Origin: Dermacentor variabilis | Lineage: Eukaryota > Arthropoda > Arachnida > Ixodida > Ixodidae | DNA length: 64,000 bases | Assembly: GCF_050947875.1 (NCBI RefSeq) | Contig: NC_134571.1 | Span: 223,830,024-223,894,023 of the forward strand | Direction: 5' to 3' | In this document: positions 59,146 to 64,000 of the stretch, one piece after another | Layout: the number at the start of each line of letters is the position of its first letter | How positions within the stretch are numbered: position 1 is the first letter of the stretch | Program-made: the position numbers and the translations under genes | Notes under the pieces: generated by a model | Told to the model about the DNA's origin: nothing | The model's database searches: none | What the model saw: only the letters and a program-made list of their open reading frames with translations

Positions 59146-61858
59146 ATCATCATCATTTATTGTCCCTTAAAGGCCCCTGTCGGGGTATTACATAAGGGGG
59201 GAGCGTAGACAAGGTACAATAAGAACAAAGGTCAAAAACATAACAATCAACACAGGGACATTAAAAAAAGCAAGGAACGCGATAGTTAACACGGTGCTTG
59301 CCAATATTGCCTTGAAGCCACAAGCGCCACACATGTCGGCGAAAGGTTAGGGCAGCAGGGCGAGTACACAATGGTTACAGGGAAGAAGAAAAAAACTCAA
59401 TACAGGAAAAGGGATAAAATTTCATGAACACAAATTGGAGCAAAATGAAACATCTCAACCCAGATGATCTAGCAACATCGCCTTAAACCTTGTCGCGTCA
59501 TGCTCATTAGTTATTGAATCGGGCAGCAGGTTCCATTCTTCAATTGCGGTCGGAAAGAAGGACTTATTGAAAGCATTAGTGGAGCCATGAAGTCGTTGGA
59601 CGCTATTTGAATTGAATAGGCGGCGCGATGTACGAATAGGAGGAGATATAAGGGAACCACGCACATAGGGGAAATTGAAATATAACTTATGGAATAAACA
59701 CAGGCGTGCAACTTTTTGTCTGAAAGCTAAGGAAGTGAGGCCAAGTGATAGTTTAATGGAGCTTACGCTGGAATGAAAGTCTTATGTCGACGATATGAAG
59801 CGTGCTGCACGGTTCTGGACGGATTCAAGCATGTTAATTATGTAGGACTGATGAGAACTCCAGATCGCGGATGCATATTCAAGCCTACTGCGGACAAAAG
59901 TTTCATATGCCAGTTTTCGTATGTTAGCGGGGAAGTTGGAAGTGATCTTCTGATAAAACCAAGTGTACGTGAAGCGTCGCCGTTATTTTTGTGATATGAT
60001 CAACCCAAGTTAATTTGCTATTGATTGTGATGCCAAGGTAACGATAAGTTTCTACCTGCAATATGTCCTCAGAAAATAAAGAGTAAGGATAAATTAAATT
60101 AGACCGCTTCCGAGAAATTTGCATAAAACTGCACTTTCTAGTCTTTAATTCCATCACCCACGACGTGCACCAATTTTCAATGAGCTTCAGATCGTTCTGG
60201 AGGGCAGCTTGATCGTCTTTAGTATTTATACGCCGGTAGATAAATGCAATCATCTATGAAAAGGCGGATGGTGGATGAGATATTGAGTGGGAGGTCGTTA
60301 ATAAAAATTAAAAGAAGCGGGCCCAACACAGACCCCTGTGGTACTCCGGAGGTGACGCAAGTAGAACTTGAAGGAAGTCCGCCTATTACGGTGAACTGAG
60401 AGCGAGATGTGAGAAAGTTGTGAATCCAGTCTAAAACAAGTGGGTGAAGGTGAAGACCTGAAACTTTGTACATAAGACGTTGATGTGGAACACGGTCGAA
60501 TGCTTCGGAAAAATCGAGATAGATGACATCGGTTTGGAAAAAGGAATCAAGGTTTAGGTGAAGGTCCATGGTAAACTCGAATAACTGTGATTCACATGAA
60601 TAGCCATGACGAAAGCCATGCTGATTTTTGAAGAAGAAGGAGTTGGAATTCAGGTGGGATGCAATATGCGAGTATATAATATGCTCAAGAAATTTACATG
60701 GTATGCAAGTTAACGAAATAGGACGATAGTTCGACGGGTCGCTCCGGCTGCCAGCCTTGAACACAGGAACAACTTTGTTAATTTTCCAGTCACTAGGTAT
60801 AGAACTGTTCGCAAGAGCTTGATCAAAAAAATGAGAAGATACATTTTTTGTGTGTTTTAATATCTTCGCAGTGATGTTGTTTGGCCCGGCGGCACTAGAC
60901 AAGTTTAGTTTGTCTATTAGAGCACAAATGCCAGCAGTAGTGATGTTGATAGGGGCCATCGCAGGAAAGTTAAAAGATATTTGGTGTGGTGTATTCCAGG
61001 CAGGCTCATGTGTGAAGACTGATGCAAAATAAGAGTTCATAACGTCAGATCGAAGTTCTGGAGGCACCTGTGGACCATCAGGATATAAAAGGGTAATGCA
61101 ATGAGTGTTGCTTGATTTGGGTGATAACATCCGCCAGAATTTCTTTGGGTTTGTTAGCAGAATGCCATACAGATCAATCATTGTGAAAAAACTTTCTTTT
61201 TGTACACCTAAGGAGACGCGTGTAATCCTGTAGGCACGCAAAATATTTCTTCCATTTAAAAGCCAGCGCAATTCCTTTAGCTTCACGAAAAAGACGCTTT
61301 TTCTTTTGAGAAAGCCTCCTTAAGGAGTTAGAATACCAGGGCTTGTTGCAGTCGCCGCGAATGCATATCAGTGGAACATAGGTTTCGACCAGATCTGAAA
61401 GTTTATTTTTGAAAGCTAGCCAGTTTTCCTCGACAGACCTATTAGACGCGGATAGCCTGAAATGAAAAAAAAAGTTCTCAAGCTCTGAGTTGATACGGGC
61501 GAAGTCTCCCTTTTCATAATCGCGAATGAACTTAACAGAGCGCTGCCGTTGGGGAAACGGAAGTGATAGGTTGAAAATAACTGATTTGTGGTCGCTGAAA
61601 CCGTCAGTGCTCGACATGGATTGGATGAGTTCAGGGCTGGACGTAAAGACTAAATCAAGGGTGTTACTGCCACGTGTAGGAAAGTTTACTGTTTGGCTGA
61701 GGTTGAATGTCATGACAACGTCAAGGAAATCTTTCGATTGACGAGAAAATGCGCACAAGTTTCCCCAATCAATGTCAGGGAAATTAAAGTCACCGCAGAG
61801 GATGTAACCTCTGACCATAATAGAATGCAATAAGCTTAACATTGATTCAACCTCGAAA
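59146..61858 (-). mobile_element. CR1-like LINE, 5' truncated
   Basis: A minus-strand LINE of about 2.7 kb. It starts inside the endonuclease at 61,858 and ends at 59,146 in a TGATGATGATGA tail. The order endonuclease, reverse transcriptase and C-terminal EWNLLP motif is that of the CR1/L2 group. AGAAC...AAGTCA-like words on both sides may be a diverged target duplication. It carries several frameshifts and is inactive. Confidence 0.85.
59455..61858 (-). pseudogene. CR1-like ORF2: endonuclease and reverse transcriptase
   Basis: The endonuclease part (61,858-61,190) has GYILCGDFNFPDIDWGN, NTLDLVFTSSP and GFSDHKSVIFNLS, the last with the catalytic SDH-type motif. After a frameshift near 61,210 the linker and RT follow (61,286-60,219): KLNLSSAAGPNNITAKIL, NYRPISLTCIPCKFLE, GFRHGYSCESQL, DVIYLDFSEAFDRVPH with the first catalytic Asp, and SGVPQGSVLGPLLLIFINDL. 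The active-site box reads LFIDDC, where FADD is usual. Another frameshift leads to DDQAALQNDL and YRYLGITINSKLTW (60,253-59,990). A final frame (59,664-59,455) holds FNKSFFPTAIEEWNLLPDSI, the CR1 C-terminal signature, and ends in a stop. Confidence 0.85.
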
Positions 61859-63960
61859 GAACACTGCGACAAAGTCAACCAAAGCACACTGGAAAGTGAG
61901 AAAAGACCAGCACCTTGAAGCATATGCAAGAGATTTGGAGCTATCAATAGAAGGACCACTGAATTATAAAAAATTCCCAGAAAAGTGTCTATCAATAGCT
62001 GATAAAACCATTGCAAAAACGACTGAAAACAAACGGTCTAGGACATTGCCATGGTTCGACAAGGAGCTGAAAACTGAGATACAGAAACGGAAGACGCTCT
62101 CCAGACAGCACTGCCATATACCTGAAGAGAACACGACTTTAAAATATCACATCTGGGAAGAATACCTGTCGCAAAGAAAAGCGAGTCAAAACTATGTGCT
62201 CAAAAAAGATATACACATAATTTATGCAGCAAGAGAAACACGTAACAAAGGAGCGAAAACACTGCAGCCAACAGTTCCGGGCCCCTATACAGACCCTGGA
62301 ACCACGGGAGGACCTACACGAGGTTGTTGCAGGTGAAGGACGTACTCTCCACATAAAAGAAGAAATAGAACAATACATACCACACCGCTTTAAAACCATA
62401 CAAGCAAGGTACGCTACACCACTGCACCAACCCACAAAGAACACAATGAAACGCTACAATGCACCACCACACAGTGAGAGTCTATCCGGAGTGATCTTAA
62501 TGGTAGAATTAAAACAACGCCTCGGAGACTTAAAGAACCAGAAAGCATCAGGCCTAGATGACATTCCAAATGAATTTCTCAAGGCTCTCCAAGCAAAATC
62601 AAGAGAAGCACTAATCAACTGTTTCAATTACATCCTTGCGAGACGAGATATACCTGAAGCCTTGAACGGAACCCGATTATAACTTATTCACAAAGGCAAA
62701 GGGAAAGCAGAAAATGACATCAATGCCTACCGTCCAATAGCGGCGCTCAGTAACATTTTAAAGCTCTTCAGTACAACTCTAAATCGTAGATTACAAAACT
62801 ATTGTGAACAAAAAAACTCTACAGTGAACCAAAAAATGGGTTCCGTCCACAAAGACGTACAAGTGATCACGTTTTCACTCTCACCCAAATAATCGAGATG
62901 AAGTACACGGAAAAATTGCAACTCTGTCTGGCCTTCCTGGATGTCGAAAAAGCCTACGACTCAGTATCACATTCTAAACTATAGGAAAAGTTTGAAATCA
63001 TGAAATTGGACCAGGAATTATTGAATTACTGAAAGTACTCTATAAAGAATGCACAGCAGTTTATCAAGTCCATGGACTAAAATCTCGGAAAGTGAAACTA
63101 AAGGCCGGATTAAAACAGGGATGTCCTTTATCACCGACCTTATCTAACATCTATATAAACGACCTCCTGAAAGCACTAAATGACAAGGGATATGGAGTGA
63201 GGCTCTCCGCAATAGCAACAGACCACCAAGAGGTCTTCACGAAAATCTCATGCTTAGCATTCGCTGACGATATTGTGCTTCTGGCTGAGTCTTCAGCAGA
63301 CCTACAGGACTTCCTAGATATCTCCCGAGTTGCGGCTGAGGACTACCTCAAGTTCAACGCAGAAAAATCGCAATGGATGTGCCTAAACACAATATGTGAA
63401 AGATTTACATTCACGCCAGAAGGAACTTCTATAACAAAGACAGCAACATATAAGTATCCTGGAATTGAAATATCACATAAAAAAGCCTAACCTCGACAAA
63501 CTGATTTGATAATAAAGAAATCGAACCATCTGAAAGGTCGAGTATGGCAGCTGTCCCGATGTTCGTACGACGCTTATTCAGTTGGTCGCACACTTTGGAA
63601 GACACTCGCAGTCCCAGCAAGAACATACGCAACTGATGCACTAGCATACTGGACACAGACAATAAAATGCCTAAACCGGCACCAGAACGAACTTGGACGA
63701 TGGCTGCTGGGAGGAAACATCTTCACAGCCAATGCCTCCATAACAGGTGAAATGGGGTGATCACCGTTTGAAATTCGAGAAGCAATGTCAAAATTACAAT
63801 ACATGGGTAGGTTGAAATTTATGCCCGAAGCCAATTACAGCCGCCGAATATTCTTACACCTAGGGTATAAGGGCATAAAGACCATCTGGATGCAACGACT
63901 CGCCTCTATCGAAACAAAATTTGGCCCAAACTAAATAAATAAGTAAGTAAATAAATAAAC
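61859..63960 (+). pseudogene. Plus-strand LINE remnant: reverse transcriptase half
   Basis: Broken frames of a non-LTR retrotransposon. 61,866-62,300 is the linker (RTLPWFDKELKTEIQKRK). 62,224-62,682 has LGDLKNQKASGLDDIPNEFL, the start of the RT domain. 62,700-63,090 keeps YRPIAALSN and LAFLDVEKAYDSVSH but is full of stops. 63,092-63,490 has LKAGLKQGCPLSPTLSNIY and CLAFADDIVLLAES with the FADD active site. 63,506-63,930 has a C-terminal block (LNRHQNELGRWLLGGN, MSKLQYMGRLKF). The tail is AAATA/AAGTA repeats at 63,932-63,960. I cannot fix the clade. The endonuclease fragment at 58,790 has the right orientation and order to be its front. Confidence 0.75.
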
Positions 63961-64000
63961 TTTGAGAGACAGTAAAAAACCGTTATTTTTCCTATGGTTC

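Noticed and set aside
61859..64000. The opposite nesting, with the plus-strand LINE inserted into the CR1-like LINE
   Set aside because: The sequence after 63,960 read on minus gives only a vague CR1-like frame. An endonuclease fragment of plus orientation at 58,790-59,145 is better explained by the CR1 copy splitting the plus-strand LINE.

Overview
The window is eukaryotic, repeat-dominated DNA, most probably from a hard tick (Ixodidae). The basis is the set of mobile elements: tRNA-derived SINEs that I recall as tick-typical (Ruka-like), an RTE-clade LINE tail, CR1-like and other LINE remnants, a Penelope-like element, and an intron-bearing PIF/Harbinger transposon with GT-AG introns and AATAAA signals. 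There is no bacterial gene organisation and I see no ordinary host gene.

Layout. (1) Positions 1-40,647 are one tandem satellite array, roughly 160 copies of a unit of about 246 bp, continuing off the left edge. It contains length variants (245, 246, 249 and 251 bp) and several nested higher-order duplications (2,187 bp, 2,723/2,724 bp, 3,204 bp and 10,456 bp offsets). Only two foreign insertions interrupt it: a 219-bp near-perfect palindromic MITE (5,585-5,803, CTG on both sides) and a 338-bp LINE 3' tail (39,191-39,528, 11-bp duplication). (2) Positions 40,868-42,080 hold a decayed Penelope-like element with reverse transcriptase and GIY-YIG endonuclease remnants. (3) Positions 42,342-58,660 are bounded by matching terminal inverted repeats and TATA on both sides. 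I read this as a single large ISL2EU-type (PIF/Harbinger superfamily) DNA transposon. It carries a plus-strand gene for a THAP-type DNA-binding exon, a run of tiny symmetric exons and a DDE transposase, and, facing it, a minus-strand gene for a SWIM zinc-finger/YqaJ-type nuclease. (4) Positions 58,790-63,960 are an older plus-strand LINE split by a minus-strand CR1-like LINE.

The large transposon is itself a host for later insertions. A 5,078-bp element with 21-bp inverted repeats splits the THAP exon; joining across the AT duplication restores the reading frame. An RTE copy with a perfect 10-bp duplication splits the nuclease exon, and a SINE with a perfect 11-bp duplication sits inside that RTE copy. 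The nuclease gene also has two in-frame TGA codons and frameshifts. The transposase from its second exon to its stop is still fully open (444 codons) with its DDE residues in place.

In an active element the transposase would recognise the inverted repeats through the THAP domain and cut and paste the DNA, with the YqaJ-like nuclease as an accessory enzyme; here the copy looks immobile as a whole.
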